Source: Aquiflexum balticum DSM 16537
GTDB taxonomy: Bacteria; Bacteroidota; Bacteroidia; Cytophagales; Cyclobacteriaceae
DNA: 64,000 bases
Direction of reading: 5' to 3'
Assembly (NCBI RefSeq): GCF_900176595.1
Contig: NZ_LT838813.1
Span: 4,668,001 to 4,732,000 of the forward strand
The notes beneath the pieces are model-generated. The model did not search any database and was not told where the DNA came from. It saw only the letters and a list, made by a program, of their open reading frames with translations. A program made the position numbers and the translations under genes. Positions 36,951-45,370 of this stretch are shown here, one piece after another; position 1 is the stretch's first letter; each line of letters opens with the position of its first letter.

Positions 36951-37634
36951 TTATTGGTTAATGATATAACCATCCTCCATTTCGATGATCCTATCAGTGC
37001 CTTCGGCAAATTCCGGGTCATGGGTTACAATCAACATGGTCTGATGGAATTCTTTGGCCAACTCCTTAAAAATATTGAAAACAATATCAGAGTTCTTTTT
37101 ATCCAGATTTCCGGTAGGTTCATCGCCCATAATGATGAGTGGATCGTTCATCAAAGCCCGGGCCACTGCTACTCTTTGCTTTTGTCCCCCGGAGAGTTGA
37201 TAGGCTTTCTTTAATGCATGATCCTGCATGTCAAATATCCTGAGCTTTTCCATAGCAATATGCTCCAATTCCTGTCTTGTTTTTTGATCAAGTTTGAGTC
37301 CGGGAATCATGACATTTTCCAAAACCGAAAATTCATTGAGCAGGTAATGGAACTGAAAAACAAAACCGATTTTTTCATTTCTGATCCTGGAAAGGTGATT
37401 GGGGCTTTTATCAGTCACCAGTTCCTCATCAATCCATAAATTACCTTCATAGTCAGTGTCCATGGTAGAAAGAATATAGAGCAAGGTTGACTTTCCGCAG
37501 CCGGATTTACCCATTACAGACACAAACTCCCCCCTTGTCACCTGAAAGGTCACTTCCTTCAGCACCTGGGTTTTGACAGGACTGTAAAAATATTTATTGA
37601 CTCCTTTGGCTTCCAGTACCGGTTTTCCTTTCAT
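36951..37634 (-). CDS. ABC transporter ATP-binding protein, LolD/MacB-type, 227 aa
   Basis: Walker [10 protein letters not shown] (residues 42-50), signature LSGGQ (147-151), Walker B IIMGDE (167-172) and PTGNLD, with the switch His in [10 protein letters not shown]. It powers the permease encoded at 38070-39329. It is the third gene of an adaptor-permease-ATPase group, but a 435-base spacer full of dispersed repeats lies between permease and ATPase, so it may have its own promoter. Confidence 0.94.
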   Translation of the reverse strand: MKGKPVLEAKGVNKYFYSPVKTQVLKEVTFQVTRGEFVSVMGKSGCGKSTLLYILSTMDTDYEGNLWIDEELVTDKSPNHLSRIRNEKIGFVFQFHYLLNEFSVLENVMIPGLKLDQKTRQELEHIAMEKLRIFDMQDHALKKAYQLSGGQKQRVAVARALMNDPLIIMGDEPTGNLDKKNSDIVFNIFKELAKEFHQTMLIVTHDPEFAEGTDRIIEMEDGYIINQ

Positions 37635-38069
37635 GGTTCTTGTTTCTGTTTATTCCTAATTATCTCTCCCATTTCCAACCATTAATTGGTCATCTTTTAT
37701 CAGCCATACCTACGGTACTTCTGGGGACTAATCCTAACCATTGATCCCGGCAATGAATTACCGGGCTATTATATCGGTCATGCCTAAAGGCATTCTGGAT
37801 TGGAGTTTCATTTCTATGTTTATGGTCCCAGTTTCTTGATCTTAATTACTCCTTATGCGAGACCTTCGAGGTTAAAAAAACCTTAAAGGTCATCTCTCTT
37901 CTCGCTTCTTGGTTCTTGGCTCCCCACAATTCTTCGGGGCAGGCTATGATTCTTGATTCCCCGAAATTCTACGGGGCAGGCTTTGGTTCTTGGCTCTTGA
38001 TTCTTGGCTCTTGATTCTCCCAAGGAAGAAACCTTCGAGGTTAGAAAAAAACCTCAAAGGTTGCCCCTC
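37635..38069. repeat. Dispersed-repeat spacer between ATPase and permease genes
   Basis: Contains two ACCTTCGAGGTT...ACCT(T/C)AAAGGT hairpins with A-rich loops (37862-37890 and 38031-38062) that bracket a low-complexity tract. The tract has two CCCC...GGGG hairpins (37922-37939 and 37959-37976), each followed by CAGGCT, and several TTCTTGGCTC units. There is no gene. The hairpins could serve as terminators, but their repetition points to mobile non-coding elements. Confidence 0.65.
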
Positions 38070-39329
38070 TCATTTCCCCCTAATAATATCCACAGGATCT
38101 ACTCCGCTGGCTTTCCTTGCCGGAAAATAGCCGGCAAAATAGGTGGTGATCAGACTGAAAACTCCTCCAATGATATAGTATTTGGGATTGAAATCAACGG
38201 GAAAAGTCTTGACTGTAGGAAGCGCCTCAGTTTCAAATGGAACACGTTCAATTCCCAAACCTGCCACAAAACCCAATATCAATCCTATAATTCCACCAAA
38301 AACACCGATGGTCAATGCGATGGTGATAAAGATTTTATTCACATCTCCACCTGAAAAACCAATCGCTTTTAAAATGGCAATGGTATCCATTTTTTCATAG
38401 ATCATCATATTCAGAATATTATATATCCCAAAACCGGATACGACCAACAAAGTAATACCCACTGCATAACTGATCAATGTTCTGATCTGTGTTCCTGTTT
38501 CAAACTGTGCATTGACGGTCTGAATATCATCCGCATCAATGCCAAAAATCTCCCGGTATTCTTTGGCCATTGGCGGAGCCTGTTCAAAATCCTTCAGCTT
38601 CACCTGTATATCGGTAATATAGGATGCCGATTCTCCAAGCATTTTCTGGGTGGTGATAATGGATGCATAGCTCTGTACGTTATCGAGATCGCCCAAACCT
38701 GACTGATAGTAACCCACAACTTTAAGTTGGATTCTATTCCCCTGAGCGGTGGTAGCTTGGATTACATCCCCGATTTCAGCCAACATCCTATCCGCAGCTC
38801 CTTTCCCCAAAATGATACTATTGGCAGTATTCTTTAAGTCCATAAAATTTCCGGCCGTCACATAATCTTCAAAAGCAAACAACCTGGCCTCCTGTTCAAC
38901 GTCAATCCCGTTAATAACTCCTGTAATATCAATGGTTCCCACATTGTAAAAAACCTGTGCTGAGATTTTGGGAGCTACTCCCAAAACCCTTGGATCTTGT
39001 TCCAAAGTTCGGATAATAGCATCATTGTTATGGATACTCAATCGACTTGCGGCAGGTTTGATGGATCGGATGATATTGTAAAATCCAGTGAAATTTTCAG
39101 CAAGATCAATGGGCTGATTTGGATTTGGTTTGATCTCATTATAAAACCTGATATGAGGGGTGCGGTTTAAAATCAGTCCGTCCAATAGTTGATTCAACCC
39201 ATTCATAAAACCCAATAATGCGACAAACATGGTAATACTGAAGACTACTCCAATGGCCGCAATAAAGGTCTGTTTAAAACGGGCAATCATTAAGGCCTTG
39301 GCGATATTTATGATCAATCCTACCTTCAT
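38070..39329 (-). CDS. FtsX/LolC-E/MacB-type ABC permease, 419 aa
   Basis: Classic single-domain architecture: membrane helix at about residues 20-42, a periplasmic MacB-like core (about 45-285), then three membrane helices (about 290-312, 335-365, 380-400) with YNILNMMIYEKMDTIAILKAIGFSGGDVNKIF after the second helix and the C-terminus PARKASGVDPVDIIRGK. The start overlaps the adaptor stop by one base. With the lipoprotein adaptor and ATPase it forms a DevBCA/MacAB-like exporter; cargo unknown. Confidence 0.92.
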   Translation of the reverse strand: MKVGLIINIAKALMIARFKQTFIAAIGVVFSITMFVALLGFMNGLNQLLDGLILNRTPHIRFYNEIKPNPNQPIDLAENFTGFYNIIRSIKPAASRLSIHNNDAIIRTLEQDPRVLGVAPKISAQVFYNVGTIDITGVINGIDVEQEARLFAFEDYVTAGNFMDLKNTANSIILGKGAADRMLAEIGDVIQATTAQGNRIQLKVVGYYQSGLGDLDNVQSYASIITTQKMLGESASYITDIQVKLKDFEQAPPMAKEYREIFGIDADDIQTVNAQFETGTQIRTLISYAVGITLLVVSGFGIYNILNMMIYEKMDTIAILKAIGFSGGDVNKIFITIALTIGVFGGIIGLILGFVAGLGIERVPFETEALPTVKTFPVDFNPKYYIIGGVFSLITTYFAGYFPARKASGVDPVDIIRGK

Positions 39330-40414
39330 TACTCTGGTTTGATTATTTCGGTATTTTCATCAATTCCTTTAAGTATTTCTGCTTTTTGATAATCCATTAT
39401 TCCCAATTGAACGGGAATGGTATCTCTATTTGAATTGAGAACATATTGATCATTGATGATAAAGTTTCTTGGCAAGGTCAAAACATCCTCTTTGGATTGA
39501 ATGATAATGTTGGCTTCTAAAGTCAGGTTTGGATAAAGCACCTTTGGTTCTTCTATAAAAATGCCTTCGACAGTAAAACTTTTGCTTTGCTCATCCATAA
39601 TGGGATTGACTTTGGTTATAATCCCCTCATAAGTCTCCCCTTTATAGCTGTCCATGGAAACAATAATTTTCTGGCCTCTTGATACTTTGACGATATCGTA
39701 TTCATCTACCTTCATTTCCAAAATATACTCATCTGCGCTGCCCAAAACAGCCAAAGGAGTTTGTGGGTTGACCATTTCTCCTTTTTCCTTTAAGATGGCA
39801 TAAGCCCTTCCTTTTAGCTCACTTTTGAGGATCAAATCACTTTCAAGAGCCTGAGTGATCGCCAGATTTTTGGAAGCACTCCTTTCTGTATATTCGATTT
39901 CCCTTTTCAGATCCTGATAGCGCAATTTTGAGGTCTCAAAGGCAGTTTTGGAATTGTCGAAAGCCAATTGCCTTTGTTCCAATTCTACTTTGGTACCGAT
40001 TCCCTGATCCCTCAATCTTTTCTGTCTTTCCAAAAGCAAGGAATCGTTTTGGTATTTGGCTTTAGAATATTCAATGCTTAATTCCAAGTCTTTTAACTTC
40101 GCCTGATTTGCCTGTCGGTCAGCATAAGCCCTATTCAGCTCTGCATTTTCACGGTTCAACTTTGTTGTTGCATTGGAAATAGACAAAATCGGCGTTCCTA
40201 TGTCCACTGTATCGCCTTCATCTATAAAAATCTCCTGGACGATCCCATTTGCATTGGCAAAAGCCTGATATTGATATCTGGCTTTGATCAATCCCGATGC
40301 ATAAACTGATTCTGAAATATTTTCTCTTTTTGGAAAAATCTTTTCTTCTGAAGAACTACAGGAAAAAAACAATAATCCAAGTGCAATACGAAACGTAAAG
40401 TATTTCAATTTCAT
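39329..40414 (-). CDS. HlyD/MacA-type adaptor, lipoprotein, 361 aa
   Basis: Signal peptide with lipobox LFFSC (Cys19), so it should be anchored in a membrane by lipid instead of a transmembrane helix. It has half-lipoyl segments (YQAFANANGIVQEIFIDEGDTVDIGTPI and AYAILKEKGEMVNPQTPLAVLG), a long helical hairpin (about 80-185), a beta-barrel (EMKVDEYDIVKVSRGQKI) and the terminal domain. First gene of the second exporter group. Confidence 0.9.
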   Translation of the reverse strand: MKLKYFTFRIALGLLFFSCSSSEEKIFPKRENISESVYASGLIKARYQYQAFANANGIVQEIFIDEGDTVDIGTPILSISNATTKLNRENAELNRAYADRQANQAKLKDLELSIEYSKAKYQNDSLLLERQKRLRDQGIGTKVELEQRQLAFDNSKTAFETSKLRYQDLKREIEYTERSASKNLAITQALESDLILKSELKGRAYAILKEKGEMVNPQTPLAVLGSADEYILEMKVDEYDIVKVSRGQKIIVSMDSYKGETYEGIITKVNPIMDEQSKSFTVEGIFIEEPKVLYPNLTLEANIIIQSKEDVLTLPRNFIINDQYVLNSNRDTIPVQLGIMDYQKAEILKGIDENTEIIKPE

Positions 40415-40500
40415 GATTGGCTGGTTTGCTGCTTTGAATTTAAGTGTTAATTCATAGAAACTGTAGAGGTTTTGGAAAAATGTTTTGGAGGTTGGAAGAT

Positions 40501-40575
40501 GTTGGATGACAGATGACCGATGTCAGGTGACCGATTACCGATGTTAAATGTGCGATGACCTGAGACGGGAGACTG
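40501..40575. repeat. CCGATG-type repeat block
   Basis: Units of GATGACAGATGACCGATG, GTGACCGATTACCGATG and GCGATGACC in the 230-base gap upstream of the exporter operon. Member of the dispersed family. Confidence 0.5.
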
Positions 40576-40644
40576 AGTAATCAGTGGGCAGTGATCAGAC
40601 ACTGAAAAACGAAAATAGGTTTTGGATTATTCCGGAGAAATCCG

Positions 40645-41436
40645 TTAACCCAACTTTCCGATCAGCCATCTGCCAATTCCCGGGAAATGCTGGCCTAAAA
40701 ACGCCAAAATCTTCCCATGCCCGGTAAAAACAAATGATTTCTTTCTTTTTCCAATGGCATTCACCATCACTTTGGCAGCCTTATCAGTAGGCCACATCAG
40801 GTTTTTTGGTCTTGGATCCTTATTTTCGGGATGAAAGACACCATCATTATCTACCCTGGTGATATCTGAATCTACAAAACCCGGGTGAATAACCGTACAG
40901 CTTACACCTGTACCTTTCAATTCCAACTGCAAAGTCTGACCAATCGAACGAACTGCTGCTTTGGACGCGCCATAGGCCCCGGTATTGGGATTAGGGAGAT
41001 AAGCTGCGACACTTCCAATCAGTGCCAATCTTCCTTTACTGTTTTTCAAATGAGGAATGGCAAATTTGGCAGTCAAGGCCAATCCGGTCACATTGCCATC
41101 CATCTGCCTTCTCCAATCCTTTGCCGTAAGCTTTTCCAATTTGCCATAAATCCCAAATCCTGCATTGGCAATGGCCACATCCAAGCGACCATATTGTTTA
41201 ATGATCGCCGCCATAGCAGTTTCAATCTGTTGCTCCTCCAAAATATCACAGGGTACTACCATTCCTTCCCCGCCAAGTTTTTTCACTTCCTTCAAAACCT
41301 CTTCCAATTCTGAAGTTCTACGTGCGGAAAGAGCTAAAATCCCTTTTTGCCTGGCAAATTCATAAGCCATAAATTTCCCCAACCCAGAGGAGGCACCTGT
41401 GATCCAAATGACTTTTCCTTCAAATGTATTTTCCAT
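40645..41436 (-). CDS. Short-chain dehydrogenase/reductase, 263 aa
   Basis: Classical SDR oxidoreductase. Cofactor motif TGASSGLG (13-20), NAG (91-93), and the catalytic set S142, Y155, K159 in SVAAYLPNPNTGAYGASK. The NADP-type arginine in SARR after the second strand suggests NADP(H). The C-terminal segment carries a substrate loop (DSDITRVDNDGVFHPENK) and a basic tail. The substrate is unknown. It is a single gene, divergent from the SDR-like gene at 41610. Confidence 0.93.
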   Translation of the reverse strand: MENTFEGKVIWITGASSGLGKFMAYEFARQKGILALSARRTSELEEVLKEVKKLGGEGMVVPCDILEEQQIETAMAAIIKQYGRLDVAIANAGFGIYGKLEKLTAKDWRRQMDGNVTGLALTAKFAIPHLKNSKGRLALIGSVAAYLPNPNTGAYGASKAAVRSIGQTLQLELKGTGVSCTVIHPGFVDSDITRVDNDGVFHPENKDPRPKNLMWPTDKAAKVMVNAIGKRKKSFVFTGHGKILAFLGQHFPGIGRWLIGKLG

Positions 41437-41609
41437 AGTTGCTTTCGATTATTTTTTCAAATTAAGAAAAAATGAGATTTAAATGGTTATGGCGTGGCAC
41501 TTATTTAAATAAACTGGAAAAAGCTCAAATTTTAAACCAATATTTGTTAAAATAAAATTTAACTTGCATAAAATCAGGTATTTAAATATATTTTGAAAAC
41601 CTTTTTATC

Positions 41610-42602
41610 ATGAACATTTTAATAGTTGGCGCTTCAGGGCAGTTGGGATTTACCATTTGCCAGAAACTCATCGACTCAGGAACAGGCCATTCCGTTTTTG
41701 CTTCGCATAGAAAAAGCTCAAATACTTCTGCTTTGAAGGAGCTTTCCGGGCTTCATACCCGGTTTTTGGATCTTACAGATGCTACAACTTTCGCATCCGC
41801 TATCCAAGGAATTGACGTGATCATCATTACAGCAAATACGGCTACCCCAAGCAAAAAATCGGATTCATTTAAAGATGTAGATGAAAAAGGAGTCATGGCA
41901 TTGATTGATGCAGTTAAGGCAGCTCGGGTCCAACAAGTGATTTATGTATCTGCACTTCCTTTTGAAAATCGTGATAGCAAAGTTCCTCTTTCCCAAGCCA
42001 AAAGAGCTGTGGAAAAACATTTAAAGAATTCAGGTTTGAACTATACCATTATTCAGCCAACAGCCTTTATGGAAGTTTACTTTCCCTTCTTTGGAAGTAC
42101 AATACCCCTGAGAGGATTGAAAGTCTGTACAGTCAATAGGCCGTTTGAATTTTCCAATAAGTTTTTTGCAGGAATCAAAAATGATATTGAGCTAAAAAAC
42201 ACTTTCAATGTCATTGGAAAAGGCGATAAGAAAAATGCCTATATCAGTATTGACAATGTAGCAGATTTCTGCATTTCAGTCATTGACAACTCCAAAGCTT
42301 CCAAAAAAACCCTTCAAATCGGTGGCCCGGAGCCCTTAACTCCTATGGATATCAAAAACATTTTCGAAGAATTGTATGGCAAACCATTGAAAGTAAAAAC
42401 CACGCCACCTTTTGTTATCAAGTTATTGTCAAAAGTCTTCTCCGTATCCAATAAGGCGGCAGCAAATATCATGGCCATGAATTATGCCATTGCCACCGCT
42501 GACAGTATTCCTCCGAACAGTTTAAAAACCGCTGAGGAATTTGGTGTAAACCTTATCCATCCAAAGGGATTTTTAAGTCAAAAATTCAATACTCCAGAAT
42601 GA
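41610..42602 (+). CDS. NmrA/atypical-SDR NAD(P)-binding protein, 330 aa
   Basis: Atypical SDR: glycine motif GASGQLG (residues 7-13), then a YVSALPF segment and a C-terminal domain with IGGPEPLTPMDIKNIFEEL, a pattern of NmrA-like and NDUFA9-like proteins. The active-site Tyr-x-x-x-Lys of classical SDRs is not evident. A role as a sensor of NAD(P), quinone reductase or epimerase is possible. It has its own start with an AT-rich upstream region and is divergent from the SDR gene. Confidence 0.87.
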   Translation: MNILIVGASGQLGFTICQKLIDSGTGHSVFASHRKSSNTSALKELSGLHTRFLDLTDATTFASAIQGIDVIIITANTATPSKKSDSFKDVDEKGVMALIDAVKAARVQQVIYVSALPFENRDSKVPLSQAKRAVEKHLKNSGLNYTIIQPTAFMEVYFPFFGSTIPLRGLKVCTVNRPFEFSNKFFAGIKNDIELKNTFNVIGKGDKKNAYISIDNVADFCISVIDNSKASKKTLQIGGPEPLTPMDIKNIFEELYGKPLKVKTTPPFVIKLLSKVFSVSNKAAANIMAMNYAIATADSIPPNSLKTAEEFGVNLIHPKGFLSQKFNTPE

Positions 42603-42753
42603 CGAGACTTAAGACATAAGATTAAAGACACAAGATCAAAATCAAACATCAAATGTCTCGTTTCTTGGCTCCCCGTGCCGATAGCTATCGGTACGGGGCA
42701 GGCATTTTTTCTTGTTTCTTGGCTCTTGATTCTTGGCTCTCCCTTCTAACTTC
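42603..42753. repeat. Low-complexity composite with 28-base palindrome
   Basis: CCCCGTGCCGATAGCTATCG... at 42671-42698 is a near-perfect 28-base palindrome (one mismatched pair), followed by CAGGC and a T-run, then TTCTTGGCTCTTGATTCTTGG. It may terminate both convergent genes around it and belongs to the composite repeat family. Confidence 0.6.
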
Positions 42754-44889
42754 TCACTCAGAAATTCCCAAAATATCGAAAACAAAAGCAAACTCTCTCG
42801 CCAATTCTCTCAGGCTTTCAAACCTGCCACTCGCGCCACCATGTCCGGCATCCATATTCGTATAGAGGAAAAGTCTGTTGTTGTCAGTTTTCAAAGTTCT
42901 CAGTTTCGCCACATATTTGGCAGGTTCCCAATATTGAACCTGAGAATCATGAAGACCTGTGGTGGCCAGGATATGCGGATAATCTTTTGCTTCCAGATTG
43001 TCATATGGGGAGTAAGACAGCATATAGTCATATTGCTCCTTGATGTTTGGATTTCCCCATTCCTTCCACTCAAATGTGGTCAATGGTATGGTCTCATCCT
43101 CCATGGTAGTCATTACATCAACAAATGCCACCTGTGAGATAACACCTCTATATAATTCAGGGGCCATATTGGTAATTGCACCCATCAACAAACCACCGGC
43201 ACTTCCACCTGAAGCAAAGAGCTTATCCTTGGCTACATAGTTATTGTCCTGTAGCCATTTGGAACAATCTATGAAATCGTAGAAGGTATTCTTTTTATTC
43301 ATCATTTTACCATCCTCATACCACTCACCGCCCATTTCCTGTCCGCCTCTGATATGGGCAATGGCATAAACAAATCCCCTGTCCAATAAACTTAAGCGGG
43401 AACTATTGAAATCCGCTTCTGTTGAATAGCCATAAGAACCATAAGAATAAATCCAACCTGGACTTGTTCCGTCTTTTTTAAATAAATCTTTTCTGTAAAC
43501 AATAGACATCGGAATCCTTTTTCCATCCCGGGCAGGTACCATGATTCTTTCGGTCTGGTAATTTTCCTTATTAAAATCTCCCAAAACAGCTTGTTCTTTC
43601 ATCAATGTTTTCTCCCTGGATTCCATATTGTAATCAAAAGTAGAATAGGGAGTGGTTAGAGAAGTGTAGGAATACCTCAACATATTGGTATCAAAACCGG
43701 GATTGTATCCCAAACCGGCATAATAGGCAGGCTCTTCAAATTCAATTTGATGTTCAGAATTATCAGATGTGCTGATAATTCTAATTTTGGCCAAGCCTTC
43801 TTTGGTCTCTTGAATAGCTAAGAAATCTTTAAAATAATCCACACTTTCAAGGAAAATATCGGACCTATTAGGAATGATATCTTTCCATAAACCAACTTCA
43901 GGATTTGAAACAGGAGCTTCTACCAATTTATAATTGACTGCATCCCTGTTAGTATAAATATAAAATTTATCTCCACCGGCATGATCTACACTGTATTGGA
44001 CATTCTCCTGCATTGGATTTATCAATTTTGGTGTACCTGGACTATCGGCATCCAAATACATGGCATAAGAAGCATCTGTTCGTCCCGAACTGATAATGAT
44101 GTATTTTTTGGACTTTGTCTTTCCGACTCCACAGTCCAACGTTTGATCTTTCTCTTCAAAAACCACCTCATCCTGCGTGGCATATTCTCCCAGAATATGC
44201 CTTTTGACCTGGTAGTTTCTCAGGGTTTTCATATCAGGAATTGAATAATAGAATGAATTGTTGTCATTGGTCCAAACAGCATTGCTCCTGATATTTTCAA
44301 TTTTATCCGGAAGCATTTCGCCGGTCCGGAGGTCTTTGATCATGACGGTAAAAAAATTCCTGCCAACAGTATCCATGATGATTGCTGCTAGATTATGGTC
44401 AGGACTTACAGAAGTCCAAAAACTGAGAAATGATTTGCCTTTGCCCAATTCATTACCATCCATAATAATTTCTTCCGGAGCATCCAAAGAACCCTTTTTA
44501 CGTGCATAAATGGGATATTCTCCACCTTCTACATATCTGCTGTAATAGTAATAATCGTCCAATTTATAGGGGACAGAAGAATCGTCCTCCTTGATCCTGC
44601 TTCTCATTTCATTGAAAAGCTTTTCCTGAAAACCTTTTGTATGGGCCATCATGGTGTCCAAATATTGATTTTCCGCGGTCAGATAATCGATTACTTTAGG
44701 GTTTTCACGCTCGTTGAGCCAATAGTAATTGTCTATGCGCTTATCCCCATGCTTAGAAGTGATTTCATAAGGTTTTATTTCAGCAACAGGTGGCTGAACA
44801 TCAGGTAAGTTTGATGTCGATTTTTCTGGGGAACATGCAATACTCATTCCTATAGTTATTATTAAAATGATTTGGATTTTATTTTTCAT
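42754..44889 (-). CDS. S9 family oligopeptidase B-like peptidase, lipoprotein, 711 aa
   Basis: Serine peptidase that cuts short peptides, usually after basic residues. The lipobox signal MKNKIQIILIITIGMSIAC gives Cys19; ATG at 44887-44889 is preferred over the TTG two codons upstream. A seven-bladed propeller N-terminal part (about 30-420) precedes the hydrolase: GGSAGG with nucleophile S563, Asp in GLHDSQVQYWEP and His in DAGHGGASGRFE. Expected to be in the periplasm or at the outer membrane, in contrast to the cytosolic E. coli enzyme. Its upstream region shares a block of sequence with that of the S41 peptidase gene. Confidence 0.92.
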   Translation of the reverse strand: MKNKIQIILIITIGMSIACSPEKSTSNLPDVQPPVAEIKPYEITSKHGDKRIDNYYWLNERENPKVIDYLTAENQYLDTMMAHTKGFQEKLFNEMRSRIKEDDSSVPYKLDDYYYYSRYVEGGEYPIYARKKGSLDAPEEIIMDGNELGKGKSFLSFWTSVSPDHNLAAIIMDTVGRNFFTVMIKDLRTGEMLPDKIENIRSNAVWTNDNNSFYYSIPDMKTLRNYQVKRHILGEYATQDEVVFEEKDQTLDCGVGKTKSKKYIIISSGRTDASYAMYLDADSPGTPKLINPMQENVQYSVDHAGGDKFYIYTNRDAVNYKLVEAPVSNPEVGLWKDIIPNRSDIFLESVDYFKDFLAIQETKEGLAKIRIISTSDNSEHQIEFEEPAYYAGLGYNPGFDTNMLRYSYTSLTTPYSTFDYNMESREKTLMKEQAVLGDFNKENYQTERIMVPARDGKRIPMSIVYRKDLFKKDGTSPGWIYSYGSYGYSTEADFNSSRLSLLDRGFVYAIAHIRGGQEMGGEWYEDGKMMNKKNTFYDFIDCSKWLQDNNYVAKDKLFASGGSAGGLLMGAITNMAPELYRGVISQVAFVDVMTTMEDETIPLTTFEWKEWGNPNIKEQYDYMLSYSPYDNLEAKDYPHILATTGLHDSQVQYWEPAKYVAKLRTLKTDNNRLFLYTNMDAGHGGASGRFESLRELAREFAFVFDILGISE

Positions 44890-45370
44890 AGTCAATGGAG
44901 GGTAATATAGTTATACTTTTTCTTGCCAGTAAAGCACCAAACCTGTTTAATCGTGACGGAAGACCGATGACCGATGAAACGGGCATTTAAAGATTTAACC
45001 ATAGTGTCTATTTGTTTGGCAGGTTACAGGCAATATTATGTAAAATCATAAAGGATAATCAGCAAATATAGAAAATGGATTTTGAGTATTATCCTTAAAG
45101 TGGTTATTTCGGTCTATTCCCCTAACATCATATCTAAGAACTCCTCTTTGGAGACTTCGCCTAATTTGACTTTTTTATAAAAGGCAACTTCCGGGCATTG
45201 CCCGACCTTAAATAAGAGATTGGGTTAAAGCTGGTTTTTTGTGGTTTGGATTTCTTCTTTGCCATGGAGAATAGATTTAGAACTGAAAGGTAAATAGTTG
45301 GTTTTGAACATGGATATTTTACCCTTCAAAAGTTTTTTACTTTCTTTTTCCCAGTAAAACTATCCAAACA
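44890..45370. other. Intergenic region with CCGATG block and a gene remnant
   Basis: Holds a block at about 44953-45060 (GACCGATGACCGATGAA..., CGGGCAT, ATTTAACC, GGCAGGTTACAGGCAA, GTAAAATCATA) that is clearly related to the block at about 48711-48815, in both cases just upstream of an exported peptidase gene on the minus strand. A remnant frame lies at 45114-45265. Confidence 0.55.
45114..45265 (-). pseudogene. Possible remnant of a small basic protein
   Basis: Reading on the minus strand from ATG at 45263-45265 gives MAKKKSKPQKTSFNPISYL and RSGNARKLPF, a start resembling small Lys-rich Bacteroidota proteins. That frame stops soon after, while a -1 frame continues as FYKKVKLGEVSKEEFLDMMLGE to a stop at 45114. 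This looks like the two ends of a gene joined after a deletion or frameshift. Recognition is by eye only, so low confidence. Confidence 0.3.
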
